64,000 bases of DNA from Janthinobacterium sp. 344 (GTDB lineage Bacteria; Pseudomonadota; Gammaproteobacteria; Burkholderiales; Burkholderiaceae_D). Numbering within the stretch: the stretch's first letter is position 1; every line of letters starts with the position of its first letter. Both the position numbers and the translations under genes were made by a program. The stretch covers positions 151,648 through 215,647 of the forward strand of contig NZ_FOKL01000001.1 in the NCBI RefSeq assembly GCF_900112025.1, given 5' to 3'. Shown here piece by piece: positions 1-9,154 of this stretch. Under the pieces are notes generated by a model, which was not told the origin of the DNA, did no database searches, and was given only the letters and a program-made list of their open reading frames with translations.

Positions 1-1
1 C

Positions 2-78
2 TGGTGCGGCTGGCAGGAATTGAACCCACGACCCCTTGGTTCGTAGCCAAGTACTCTATCCAGCTGAGCTACAGCCGC
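2..78 (-). tRNA. tRNA-Arg (anticodon ACG)
   Basis: Read on the minus strand, the sequence folds into a complete cloverleaf: acceptor GCGGCTG pairs with CAGCCGC, the D-arm contains AGCTCAGCTGGATAGAG, the anticodon stem CTTGG/CCAAG encloses the loop CTACGAA with anticodon ACG, and the T-arm contains GGTTCAATTCC. The CCA end is encoded. ACG (read as ICG) decodes the CGU/CGC/CGA arginine codons. No integrase or attachment-site duplication is visible beside it in this window. Confidence 0.97.
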
Positions 79-88
79 GCAGGCAAAC

Positions 89-117
89 ATTATAGCGTAT
101 TCATTTCGCTTTGAAAA
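89..117 (-). promoter_or_regulatory. Sigma-70 promoter of tRNA-Arg
   Basis: On the minus strand a perfect -10 box TATAAT (89-94) lies 17 bp downstream of TTTTCA (112-117), a partial -35 box. Transcription would begin a few bases before the tRNA 5' end at 78. Confidence 0.7.
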
Positions 118-596
118 GTTCGATTTTTCAATCGCTTAGCTGATTTTGCAGAATACCGCCCCGCACCATCAACCACCTTTTCACTGCTAAAAAGCGTACG
201 CCTTTTATCGGTGGACACTTCTGCTTTCACAGTGGCATCCAGCGAATCGAGAAGTTGCTGTCTCGAAAGAAGCGGGATTATAGGGACTGCTTTCCCGCCT
301 GTCCAGTGCTATCTTCAGCCGCGTGGAAAACGCGCGGCGCGCTGGCCGCCGCCCGCCGTGCAAGCGTGCGGTGGCCGTGTGCCGCTTGGAGCTACAATAC
401 CAGTCAGATGGTGCGTCATATGCATGCGCAGCAAGGGGCGCATCACGGGACGCTGGCACATGGCGATGGCCGCAGTCCAGCATGCCCGTGACCATGACCA
501 ACACACCGCGCGGCGACGGGCCCTGGCCCGCCGGGCAGCGGCGGCCCCACAGGGCAAGGCGGCCCGCGTGGCAGACTAACTGTTGCAGGATTTCCG
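118..596. other. Intergenic region, no supported gene
   Basis: Short overlapping reading frames on both strands have compositions typical of out-of-frame GC-rich DNA and no recognisable domain or ribosome binding site. A TACAAT sequence near 391-396 could be the -10 element of the kinase gene that starts at 597, but no convincing -35 is present. I see no RNA gene here. Confidence 0.5.
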
Positions 597-3056
597 ATGG
601 CCAAGCATGACCGCAAGCAAGACCTGCTCCCCCCATCGGCACCGCTGCGTCTGACAGCAGAGCACCTCGTCCGCTTGCTGGAAGGCGTGACCGACGGTTT
701 CAGCCTGCTCGACCGCGACTGGACCATCCGCTATATCAATACGCGCGGCGCCGACATGCTGGCGCCGCAGCGCCTGCCAGGCGCCAGCATGGCAGGCAGC
801 AGCCTGTGGCAAGCCTGTCCCGGCTTGCTGGGCACGGAACTGGAAACCTATTACCGGCGCGCCATGGCGCAGCAGCACAGCGCCAGCTTCGAGCTGTTCT
901 ATCCGCCGCTGGGGCGCTGGCTGGAAGTGCGCATCTTCCCTTCCAGCGACGGCTTGACCACCTATATCCAGGACATCAGCCAGCGCAAGGCCGCCGAAGA
1001 AACCCTGCGCCAGAGCGAAGAAGACTTGCGCGCGCTGGCCAATTCCATTCCACAACTGGCGTGGATCGCCAGTTTCGACGGCACCATGTCCTGGTACAAC
1101 CAGCGCTGGCACGACTACACGGGCACCACCGCCGAGCAGATGGCCGGCGACGGCTGGAGCATGGCCTACGATAGCGAGAGCCTGCCGCACATGTTGCAGG
1201 GCTGGAAGGCCGCCTTGCGCGCCGGCACGCCGTTCGAGATGGAATTCCCCATCCGCGGCGCCGACGGCCAGTACCGCTGGTTCCTGACGCGCGCCAATCC
1301 CGTGCGCGACCGGGGCGGCCAGCTGCTGCGCTGGTTTGGCACGAGCACCGATGTCGACCAGGTCAAGCGCGCGCAGGAAGCCTTGCGCGACGAAACGCGC
1401 GTGCTCGAACTGCTCAACAACACGGGCGCCACCCTGGCCGGCACCCTGGACCTGCCTGCCCTGCTGCAAGAAACCGTGGACGCGGCCACGCGCATCAGCG
1501 GCGCGCGCTTTGGCGCCTTCTTTTACCAGGGTGATGAGGCCCTGCCCCCGGCGCGGGCCGTGAGCGGCATCAGTGCGCAACAGGCCAACGCCATCGCCGC
1601 CGAACTGCGCCAGGGGCCGGCCATGCGCCAGAACGATTTGCTGGCGGCCCCGGATGGCCACGCGGGCGCCGATATCGCACCGCCGCTGCGCAGTTGCCTG
1701 AGCCTGCCCGTCAGCTCGCGTTCGGGCCAGTTGCTGGGGCGCCTGCTGCTGGGGCATCCGCAAGCGGGCATGTTCAGCGCGCGCAGCGAACGCATCGTCT
1801 CGGCCATCGCGGCCCAGGCCGCCGTCGCGCTGGACAATACGCGCCTGTACGCGGCCGCCACGCGCGCCGCCGAAGAGCGCAAGGTGCTGCTCGACAGCGA
1901 GCGCGAGGCGCGCGCCGAGGCGGAGCGCACGAACCAGCTGAAAGATGATTTTCTTGCCACCCTGTCGCACGAACTGCGCACGCCGCTGTCGGCCATCCTC
2001 GGCTGGGCCCAGGTGCTGCGGCGCGGCACGCGCGACCAGGCCGACCTGCACCGCGGCCTGCAAAGCATCGAACGCAATGCCCGCGCGCAGGCACAGCTGA
2101 TCGAGGACTTGCTCGACATGAACCGCATCACCTCGGACAAGGTGCAACTGGACCTGCAAACGCTGGTGCCCGCCAGCGTCATCGCCTCGGCCATCGAAAC
2201 ATTGCGTCCGGCGGCCGACGCCAAGCACATCACCATCGATTGCAACGTCGCCAACGATGCCGGCACCATCACGGGCGACCCCAGCCGCCTGCAGCAAGTC
2301 ATCTGGAACCTGCTGTCGAACGCCCTGAAATTCACGCCACAGGGCGGGCGAGTCGATATCCACGTGCAGCGCGCGGGCAGCCGCCTGGCCATCACGGTGG
2401 CCGATAACGGCATCGGCATCCGCGCCGACTTCCTGCCGCACGTGTTCGACCGTTTTCGCCAGGCCGATGCCTCCACCACGCGCAAACATGGCGGCCTGGG
2501 CCTGGGACTGGCCATCGTCAAGCACCTGGTGGAACAGCATGGCGGCACGGTCACGGCCAGCAGCGCCGGTGAAATGCAGGGCGCCAGCTTCACCGTGCGC
2601 CTGCCCCTGAGCGCGCCGGCCACGCCGGCAGGCCAGCCCGGCAACGCCCTGCCCGACTTGCGCGGCATCCGGGTCTTGCTGGTCGACGACGAGCCGGACG
2701 CGCGCGAGCTGACGGAACGCATCTTGCGCGACAGCCACGCCGAAGTCCACGGCACCGGCAGCGCGGCCCAGGCGCTGCAGCTGCTGGGCCTAGTACAGCC
2801 TCACGTGCTGGTCAGCGACATCGGCATGCCCGGGGCGGACGGTTTCGACCTGCTGGCGCGGATCCGCGCCCGCGCTCCCGGCGACTGCGGCGCCCTGCCC
2901 GCCCTGGCGCTGACGGCATTTGCGCGGCCGGAAGACCGCCAGCGCGCACTCGACAGCGGCTTTCAGGCCTGGATCTCGAAGCCGCTGGACCCCAACGAAC
3001 TGCTGGCGGCGGTGGCCCGCCTGGCCACGCTGCGCCTGGCCGACGCGCCGCCCTGA
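597..3056 (+). CDS. Hybrid sensor histidine kinase (PAS-PAS-GAF-HisKA-HATPase-REC)
   Basis: An 819-residue cytoplasmic sensor kinase without membrane segments. A PAS domain occupies about residues 20-130, a second PAS/PAC domain about 135-260 and a GAF domain about 270-415. A short coiled linker leads to the HisKA H-box LSHELRTPLS with phospho-acceptor His458. The ATPase domain shows NLLSNALKF, DNGIGI and GGLGLGL. The C-terminal receiver, about 690-810, has the acidic pair in LLVDDEPD, phospho-acceptor Asp741 and the conserved Lys in WISKPLDP. It probably senses an intracellular signal and passes phosphate through its own receiver to a phosphotransfer protein or a separate regulator. The receiver-GGDEF gene at 3389 is a plausible partner, but this is inference from proximity only. 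Confidence 0.93.
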   Translation: MAKHDRKQDLLPPSAPLRLTAEHLVRLLEGVTDGFSLLDRDWTIRYINTRGADMLAPQRLPGASMAGSSLWQACPGLLGTELETYYRRAMAQQHSASFELFYPPLGRWLEVRIFPSSDGLTTYIQDISQRKAAEETLRQSEEDLRALANSIPQLAWIASFDGTMSWYNQRWHDYTGTTAEQMAGDGWSMAYDSESLPHMLQGWKAALRAGTPFEMEFPIRGADGQYRWFLTRANPVRDRGGQLLRWFGTSTDVDQVKRAQEALRDETRVLELLNNTGATLAGTLDLPALLQETVDAATRISGARFGAFFYQGDEALPPARAVSGISAQQANAIAAELRQGPAMRQNDLLAAPDGHAGADIAPPLRSCLSLPVSSRSGQLLGRLLLGHPQAGMFSARSERIVSAIAAQAAVALDNTRLYAAATRAAEERKVLLDSEREARAEAERTNQLKDDFLATLSHELRTPLSAILGWAQVLRRGTRDQADLHRGLQSIERNARAQAQLIEDLLDMNRITSDKVQLDLQTLVPASVIASAIETLRPAADAKHITIDCNVANDAGTITGDPSRLQQVIWNLLSNALKFTPQGGRVDIHVQRAGSRLAITVADNGIGIRADFLPHVFDRFRQADASTTRKHGGLGLGLAIVKHLVEQHGGTVTASSAGEMQGASFTVRLPLSAPATPAGQPGNALPDLRGIRVLLVDDEPDARELTERILRDSHAEVHGTGSAAQALQLLGLVQPHVLVSDIGMPGADGFDLLARIRARAPGDCGALPALALTAFARPEDRQRALDSGFQAWISKPLDPNELLAAVARLATLRLADAPP

Positions 3057-3388
3057 ACGCGGCGTCAAAAGATGATATAAAGAAATACATATCCCAAGAC
3101 AAAATATCTATTCCCATGGGTTAGCCTTCCTACTTTCAGACGCGGCACTGTCCTACAAGCAACTTACGCGAAGTTTGCTACACTGAAATGCAGAAGTACA
3201 CCTGTATGGCAGGCTGGCGACAGGCAAACCTGACTGGGAAGCGCGGCAGTAGCGGACTCGTGCGCTGTTGTGCGCCCCATCTTGATGCAAGGCGCTACTA
3301 TCATGCCCAGCCGCCGTCAGCCCCGCCACCAGCCCATTACCTGCGGCGGAAGCCAGCGTTGCATTAGACCGTATAACCGAGACCTTAC
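3057..3388. other. Intergenic region between kinase and receiver-GGDEF genes
   Basis: About 330 bp without a supported gene. It separates two co-directional signalling genes, so the second probably has its own promoter. No clear terminator with a T-run, no strong promoter match and no RNA fold stood out on reading. Confidence 0.4.
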
Positions 3389-4372
3389 ATGCCCAGCCAA
3401 GATGAGATTTTGAAAGCCAAAATTTTGGTCGTCGACGACTCACCCGACAATGTCGACCTGATGCTGGAAATCCTGCGCGATGCCGGTTACACCAACGTCA
3501 CGGCCACCATGCGCCCGGCCCAAGTCTGCCCATTACACCGGGAACATTGCTATGACCTGATCCTGCTGGACTTGCAAATGCCCGAGCTGAATGGTTTCCA
3601 GGTCATGAAAGGCTTGAAAGAGATCGAGCATGGCGGCTATTTGCCCGTGCTGGCCCTGACGGCGCAGCCCAGTTTCAAGATCGCCGCCCTGGAAGCGGGT
3701 GCGCGCGACTTCATCAGCAAACCGTTCGACCTGATGGAAGTGCACAAGCGCATCCACAACATGCTGGAAGTGCGCCTGCTGTACAAGGAACTGGCGCAAT
3801 ACAGCAAGCAGCAGCAGGAGCTGGCCCTGCATGATCCATTGACGGGCCTGCCCAACCGGCGCCTGCTGGAAGACCGCATCGAGCACACCTTGCAGCATTC
3901 GGCCCGCAACCGGGGCAAGTCGGCCATCCTGTACCTGGACCTGGACGGCTTCAAGGCCATCAACGACAGTTACGGCCACGGCTACGGCGATGAAATCCTG
4001 AAAATGGTGGCGGCGCGCCTGGTGGGCGCCTCGCGCAAGGAAGACACGGTGGCGCGCATCGGCGGCGATGAATTCGTCATCGTGCTGGGCAACCTGGCTG
4101 GCAAGGGCGACGCGCGCGAACCGGCCGCCAAGCTGATCGAAGTCATTTCCGAACCGTATTTCATCAACGACCTGACCCTGCGCCTGTCGACCAGCATCGG
4201 CATCGCCATCTACCCGGACGACGCCACCTCCGTCGAATCGCTGCTGGGTGCGGCCGACACGGCCCTGTATGAGGCCAAGCGCGCCGGCAAGAACCGTTTT
4301 TGCTGCTCGCCGCACGAGGTGATCGTACCGCAAGTGAACATGCAGAAAAGCAGCATCCCATCGATCGCCTGA
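3389..4372 (+). CDS. Response regulator with diguanylate cyclase output (REC-GGDEF)
   Basis: 327 residues. The N-terminal receiver (about 10-130) has ILVVDDSPD, phospho-acceptor Asp61 in ILLDLQMPEL and Lys in FISKPFD. A GGDEF domain follows, with the active-site motif GGDEF at 225-229 and a product-inhibition I-site RKED at 216-219. Phosphorylation of the receiver would be expected to control synthesis of c-di-GMP from two GTP, as in PleD/WspR-type proteins. The gene follows the hybrid kinase and ends just before a strong terminator at 4414-4451. Confidence 0.95.
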   Translation: MPSQDEILKAKILVVDDSPDNVDLMLEILRDAGYTNVTATMRPAQVCPLHREHCYDLILLDLQMPELNGFQVMKGLKEIEHGGYLPVLALTAQPSFKIAALEAGARDFISKPFDLMEVHKRIHNMLEVRLLYKELAQYSKQQQELALHDPLTGLPNRRLLEDRIEHTLQHSARNRGKSAILYLDLDGFKAINDSYGHGYGDEILKMVAARLVGASRKEDTVARIGGDEFVIVLGNLAGKGDAREPAAKLIEVISEPYFINDLTLRLSTSIGIAIYPDDATSVESLLGAADTALYEAKRAGKNRFCCSPHEVIVPQVNMQKSSIPSIA

Positions 4373-4413
4373 CGCCTGAGCGGGTGATGCCCGCTTGAGC
4401 GGGTGATATTCAT

Positions 4414-4451
4414 AAAAAAAACCGGGCGCCTTGCGGCTACCCGGTTTTTTT
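4414..4451. terminator. Bidirectional intrinsic terminator
   Basis: An oligo-A run, a GC-rich hairpin (ACCGGG.../...CCCGGT around CGCCTTGCGGCT) and an oligo-T run lie between the convergent genes ending at 4372 and 4465. The A-run/T-run symmetry means it can stop transcription from both sides. Confidence 0.88.
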
Positions 4452-4464
4452 GACGTTTCACCGC

Positions 4465-5176
<712 letters not shown>

Positions 5177-5890
5177 ATGTCCGCACAAACAGATCCGAAC
5201 CAGGAAACGGCCCAAGCCGATGCGGAACGCGCCGCCGATCTCAGCGAGTTGCTGGGTCACGTCAATACCAGCTGGGATAACGAGCGGCGCGCCCTGTCGC
5301 GCCAGTTGCATGACAGCCTGGGCTCCTCGCTGACGGCGCTGACCATGCACCTGTCGCTGCTGACGCAAAAGATGCCGCAGGAAGCGGCCCTGCTGGACCG
5401 CGCGGCGACCATGAAGCAACTGCTGTTGAACGTGATCGAAACCAACCGCCAGATGCAGATGAAGCTGTGGAACGACAAGCTGGAATTTCTCGGCGTGAAT
5501 GTGGCACTGGGCGAACTGGCTGCGCAATTTGCCGAGCAGCACAAGATCACCGTGCGCTGCAGCCTGCCGGAAGATGAACTGATCTGCCCCCGCAACGTGG
5601 GCGTGGCCCTGCTGCGCACCCTGGAAGAAGCGCTGAGCAACATCGCCGCCCACGCGCAGGCCACCGAAGTGGACATCATCATCGATGACAATGACGAAGC
5701 GCTGATGATGACCGTCAAGGACAACGGCGTGGGCTTGCCCACCCATGCCCCCGTCGAGATGAGCAAGCACGGCCTGCGCTCCGTGCGCGAACGGGTCCAC
5801 TACCTGGGCGGCACCTTGAGCCTGGCGGCCAACCCGCAAGGCGGCACGGCCCTGAGCGTGATACTTCCCCGTATTACGCCAAAAGAATAA
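5177..5890 (+). CDS. Soluble NarX/DegS-type sensor histidine kinase
   Basis: 237 residues. The HisKA_3 dimerisation domain carries RQLHDSLGSSLTAL with phospho-acceptor His45. The ATPase domain follows with EEALSNIAAHAQA, DNGVGLP and HGLRSVRERVHYLGG. The ATG at 5177 is chosen because the HisKA_3 segment needs only a short lead; an in-frame ATG exists upstream at 5099. There is no sensory domain, membrane segment or adjacent LuxR-type regulator, which is unusual for this class. It may receive its signal from a partner protein or phosphorylate a distant NarL-family regulator. Confidence 0.88.
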   Translation: MSAQTDPNQETAQADAERAADLSELLGHVNTSWDNERRALSRQLHDSLGSSLTALTMHLSLLTQKMPQEAALLDRAATMKQLLLNVIETNRQMQMKLWNDKLEFLGVNVALGELAAQFAEQHKITVRCSLPEDELICPRNVGVALLRTLEEALSNIAAHAQATEVDIIIDDNDEALMMTVKDNGVGLPTHAPVEMSKHGLRSVRERVHYLGGTLSLAANPQGGTALSVILPRITPKE

Positions 5891-5903
5891 GCTGACCGCC
5901 GCC

Positions 5904-6494
5904 TCAGCGCGGCGCCCCCACGATCGCCTGCGGCAGCACCAGCTGCGCGACGAGCGCGGCGCGGCATTCCGCCTGGCCCGCCAGCGTGCCCAGGCGGCCA
6001 TCGAGCAGGCGCAGGAAATATCCCACGCGCAACACATCCGTCAATTGCCGCATCAGCGCCGCGTCGGCCGGGTGGGCCTGGCTCAACGCCAGCGCCAGCA
6101 GGCTTTGCCAGATATCCGCCTGCGCCGTCTTCCAGCCAACCGTCTGTAAAAAGCTGCCAGGCGGCTGGCCCAGCTCCCCATGCACGCTTGCCAGCAAGGC
6201 ATCGCGCGGCAGTGCGCCAGGCAAGCGTTCCAGTTCCGTGCGCCACAAGGGGAAACGCAGCAGCGGCGCCGGCAGCGCCTCCAGGCTGGCGATGAAACTG
6301 GCCCTGCCGTATCCCTGCATGCGGAAATGCAAGGCATGGCGCCTCTTTTCCTCGGCCGCCTCCTCGCCCGTGCACGACAGCAGCAACTGGTAAAAATCCA
6401 GCCTGTCCGGCTCCAGGCCCAGGCTATCCAGGGTCATGTGCAGGGCAGCATCGCCTGGCACAGCGGTTAGTGGTTGCTTGGCAGTGTCATGCAT
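5904..6494 (-). CDS. Conserved hypothetical protein
   Basis: 196 residues from the ATG at 6494. Soluble, predicted largely helical and leucine/alanine-rich, with no signal peptide and no motif I recognise. The segment from about residue 20 (DSLGLEPDRLDFYQLLLSCT) through a run of helices to RVGYFLRLLDGRL looks like a real folded protein and not a shadow frame. It converges on the kinase gene ending at 5890 and is divergent from the DUF6265-like gene. The upstream in-frame extension to 6635 looks non-coding. Function unknown. Confidence 0.65.
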   Translation of the reverse strand: MHDTAKQPLTAVPGDAALHMTLDSLGLEPDRLDFYQLLLSCTGEEAAEEKRRHALHFRMQGYGRASFIASLEALPAPLLRFPLWRTELERLPGALPRDALLASVHGELGQPPGSFLQTVGWKTAQADIWQSLLALALSQAHPADAALMRQLTDVLRVGYFLRLLDGRLGTLAGQAECRAALVAQLVLPQAIVGAPR

Positions 6495-6619
6495 GGCGGG
6501 CTTTCGGCAAGGTGGTGATCGGCGGTGCTCCGAGTATAGAGGGTTTTGCCACCGTTGCGCCGCGCGCCGCCGCGCATCGGCTACACTGGGACATGATCTT
6601 ATCGACAAGGGGAGACAGC

Positions 6620-7135
6620 ATGCAACGAATCGCAACGGCCTTGCTGGCAGCGCTGCTGGCCATGGGCGCCGCCCGGGCCGCCGACAAAACCGTGCCGCCG
6701 CCGGAAACCGTGGACAAGCTGGCCTGGCTGGCCGGCTGCTGGAACGTCGATGGCGCCGAACCCGGTTCCGGCGAACAATGGAGCACGGCCGCCGGCGGCA
6801 CCCTGCTCGGCACCAGCCGCACCGTCAAGGGCGGCAAGACGACGGCGTTCGAGTTCGTGCAGATCCGCCTCACCGAACCGGGACAGCTTGCCTACATCGT
6901 GCAGCCCTCGGGCCAGCCGCCCGTGACCTTCAACCTGCTGCGCCAGGACAAGCCCAACGAATTCATCTTCGCCAACCTGGACAATGATTTCCCCAGCCGC
7001 ATCATCTACCGCCACGACAGCGAGCGCATCCTGCACGCCAGCATCGTCGGCACCTTGAAGGGCAAATTCACCACCATTGACTTTCCCATGACGCGGGGCC
7101 GCTGCGAGGCGGCGCCGGTGGCGCGCAGTAAATGA
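6620..7135 (+). CDS. Secreted DUF6265-like protein
   Basis: 171 residues. The ATG at 6620 is preceded by GGGGAGA and opens a clear signal peptide (MQRIATALLAALLAMGAARA). The mature part starts with VDKLAWLAGCW and contains GEQWSTAAGGTLLGTSR, a pattern typical of the DUF6265 family of small periplasmic beta-rich proteins. Family function is not known. The gene is monocistronic and ends at a bidirectional terminator. Confidence 0.85.
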   Translation: MQRIATALLAALLAMGAARAADKTVPPPETVDKLAWLAGCWNVDGAEPGSGEQWSTAAGGTLLGTSRTVKGGKTTAFEFVQIRLTEPGQLAYIVQPSGQPPVTFNLLRQDKPNEFIFANLDNDFPSRIIYRHDSERILHASIVGTLKGKFTTIDFPMTRGRCEAAPVARSK

Positions 7136-7160
7136 AAAAAGGGCCTTGCGGCCCTTTTTG
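7135..7160. terminator. Bidirectional intrinsic terminator
   Basis: AAAAAGGGCC-TTGC-GGCCCTTTTT lies between the convergent DUF6265-like and NADH dehydrogenase genes. Both strands have a hairpin followed by a T-run. Confidence 0.85.
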
Positions 7161-7176
7161 ACGGAATAAAAACGGA

Positions 7177-8475
7177 TCAGTGCAGCTTGACCTGCGGCGT
7201 GCTGCGCTTGATGAGGAAACGGCCCATGGCCATGACGGCCGTGCGCACGCTGCCCAGCACGGCATTGTGGTGCATCAGGTGCAGGCTCACGTACATCATG
7301 CGCGCGACAAACCCTTCGACAAACCAGCTCAGGCCCTTCAGCGAACCCATCAGGGTGCCCACCGACGTGGTGCGGCCAAACGACACGAGCGAACCGTAAT
7401 CGAGGTATTCATACGGCTTGGTCTGTGGCGGCTTGCCCTTCGCTTGCAGGAGGAAGGTTTTCAGCAGGTAATCCGCTTGCTGGTGGGCAGCCTGGGCGCG
7501 TGGCGGCACCAGCTTGCCGTCGGGACCGGCACACGCGGCGCAATCGCCCAGCGCATAGATATTCGCATGGCCCTGCACATTGAGCATGCCCGTCACTTCC
7601 AGCTGGCCGGCGCGGTTGGTCGGCAAGCCCAGGGTGGCGAGGAATTCCGGCGCGCGGATGCCGGCCGCCCACACGCAGATGTCGGCCGCGTAACTGGTGC
7701 CGCTGGCCACCGTCACCTTGTCGGGGTCGATGGCCGTCACGCGCGTGTCCGTCACCACCGTGATGCCATGCTGGTGCAGCAATTTCGAGGCGGCGATGGA
7801 AACGCGTTCGGGCAGCGGCGCCAGGATGCGCGGCGCGCCTTCCAGCAAGGTGATGCGCACATCCTTGATGGCGTTCAGGTTCTGGAAGCCGTACGCCGCA
7901 TACACGCCGCTCGCTTCGCGCAATTCGGCCGCCAGTTCCACGCCCGTGGCGCCGCCGCCGATGATGACGATATCGACGCCGGGATGGCCCGCGTCGCCCT
8001 GGCGCTGCTCGGCCATGGCCAGCAGTTTCAACAGGGTCAGGCGGAAGCGTTCCGCGTCTTCCGTGGCGTTCAGGGAAATCGTGTTTTCCTTGGCGCCAGG
8101 CACGCCGAAGTAATTCGAGGTGCTGCCCACGGCCAGCACCAGCTGGTCGTAGCTGACCGTGCGCTGCGGCAAGAGCTGCTCATCCTTGTCGGTGGCGATG
8201 GCGCCCACCGTCAGGCTGTTCGATGCCGCGTCGAGGGCGATCAGGGGACCGTAGACATAGGTAAAACCATTGTCATGCGCCAGCATCTGGTACGACAGGC
8301 CTTCCTGGTGGATGTCCAGGGTGCCGGCCGCCACCTCATGCAGCGATGGTTTCCAGATATGGTAGAGGCGGCTGTCGACCAGGGTCACCTGGCCGGCGCC
8401 GAGCTTGCGGCTGAGTTTACAGGCCAGCTCCAGGCCGCCTGCTCCGCCACCTACGATTACGATTTTACTATGCAA
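7177..8475 (-). CDS. ndh: Type II NADH:quinone oxidoreductase (NDH-2 family)
   Basis: 432 residues. It has the two dinucleotide-binding folds of NDH-2: IVIVGGGAGGLELA at the N-terminus for FAD and DIVIIGGGATGVELA near residue 170 for NADH. YALGDCAAC near residue 310 is the third FAD contact, and the C-terminal region is amphipathic, as expected for a peripheral membrane flavoprotein. It passes electrons from NADH to quinone without proton pumping. The start codon appears to be TTG with GGAGGA just upstream. Only 20 bp separate it from the preceding secreted protein gene, so the two may be co-transcribed. Confidence 0.93.
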   Translation of the reverse strand: MHSKIVIVGGGAGGLELACKLSRKLGAGQVTLVDSRLYHIWKPSLHEVAAGTLDIHQEGLSYQMLAHDNGFTYVYGPLIALDAASNSLTVGAIATDKDEQLLPQRTVSYDQLVLAVGSTSNYFGVPGAKENTISLNATEDAERFRLTLLKLLAMAEQRQGDAGHPGVDIVIIGGGATGVELAAELREASGVYAAYGFQNLNAIKDVRITLLEGAPRILAPLPERVSIAASKLLHQHGITVVTDTRVTAIDPDKVTVASGTSYAADICVWAAGIRAPEFLATLGLPTNRAGQLEVTGMLNVQGHANIYALGDCAACAGPDGKLVPPRAQAAHQQADYLLKTFLLQAKGKPPQTKPYEYLDYGSLVSFGRTTSVGTLMGSLKGLSWFVEGFVARMMYVSLHLMHHNAVLGSVRTAVMAMGRFLIKRSTPQVKLH

Positions 8476-8495
8476 AGATCCTCCGATTGACTAAC

Positions 8496-9062
8496 TTAAT
8501 TCCTGTGGTCGTTGCCCCGATCGCCGCGGTTGCCATTGCCATTGTTGCCCGGCTTGTTGCCTGGGCCATGGCCGTTGCCGTGGTCATTGCCATGACCTGG
8601 ACGGTTGCCGTGGTCGTTGCCAGGGCGTCCCGGGCGGTTGCCATTGTCGTGATGGTCGCCCGGGCGGTCCGGCCGGCCATGCTGCGGCTGCGGCGGACGG
8701 CCACCGGGACGGCCATAGTGGTGGTCGGGATGTTGCTGGCGATAACGGGGCACATACTGGTTGTTATACCAACTATCCTGTACGAAATAAACTTCTTGGT
8801 TACAGGCATTATACTTGCGGCAGTGCTTGGACCAGTTTTTCGCATGGCCAGGCGGCACGCGCAGGTAGATCGGGCGGCCCACGTAGTGCGATGGACGCTG
8901 CACGATGATCGGTTGCGGATACAGCAGTTGCGGCGCGGGATAGTCGCCCACATCGATGCGCCCGTAAAAGCCGGGCTGGCCGATCGTGACCGAGACGCCA
9001 ACCTGGGCGATGGCGCCCGTGGCGGCCGACAGCAAGGCGGCGGCAAGTATCAGGTTTTTCAT
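8496..9062 (-). CDS. Secreted protein with a Gly/Asn/His/Asp-rich tail
   Basis: 188 residues from the ATG at 9062, preceded by GGAG. The signal peptide ends near ATGAIAQ. A mature domain of about 80 residues contains paired cysteines in HCRKYNACNQEVYF, and the last 90 residues are low-complexity repeats of G, N, H, D, R and P (NDHGNGHGPGN and similar). Proteins of this layout are common as uncharacterised periplasmic proteins in Burkholderiales. A metal- or surface-binding tail is possible from composition only. Confidence 0.82.
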   Translation of the reverse strand: MKNLILAAALLSAATGAIAQVGVSVTIGQPGFYGRIDVGDYPAPQLLYPQPIIVQRPSHYVGRPIYLRVPPGHAKNWSKHCRKYNACNQEVYFVQDSWYNNQYVPRYRQQHPDHHYGRPGGRPPQPQHGRPDRPGDHHDNGNRPGRPGNDHGNRPGHGNDHGNGHGPGNKPGNNGNGNRGDRGNDHRN

Positions 9063-9154
9063 GGAGGCACTCCTTGTATTGGTTATGTCTTCATTGTAGA
9101 CCTTGTGCCAAAACAAGTTTGTACGCAAAGACACATAAGGAAAGTGTCACCCTT

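Noticed and set aside
1-600. Genomic island at tRNA-Arg
   Set aside because: No integrase, no repeat of the tRNA 3' end and no change in composition are seen beside the tRNA in this window.
576-2750. Long minus-strand open frame opposite the hybrid kinase
   Set aside because: It is a shadow of a GC-rich coding region: composition is Ala/Arg/Gln/Val-rich with no domain, and the plus strand holds a complete multi-domain kinase.
7180-8490. Plus-strand frame opposite ndh
   Set aside because: Shadow frame of the NADH dehydrogenase gene; His/Arg/Gln-rich with no fold or start signal.
8510-8720. Tandem DNA repeat or CRISPR-like array
   Set aside because: The repetition follows codons for Gly, Asn, His and Asp in the low-complexity tail of a coding region; units are irregular and there are no spacers.
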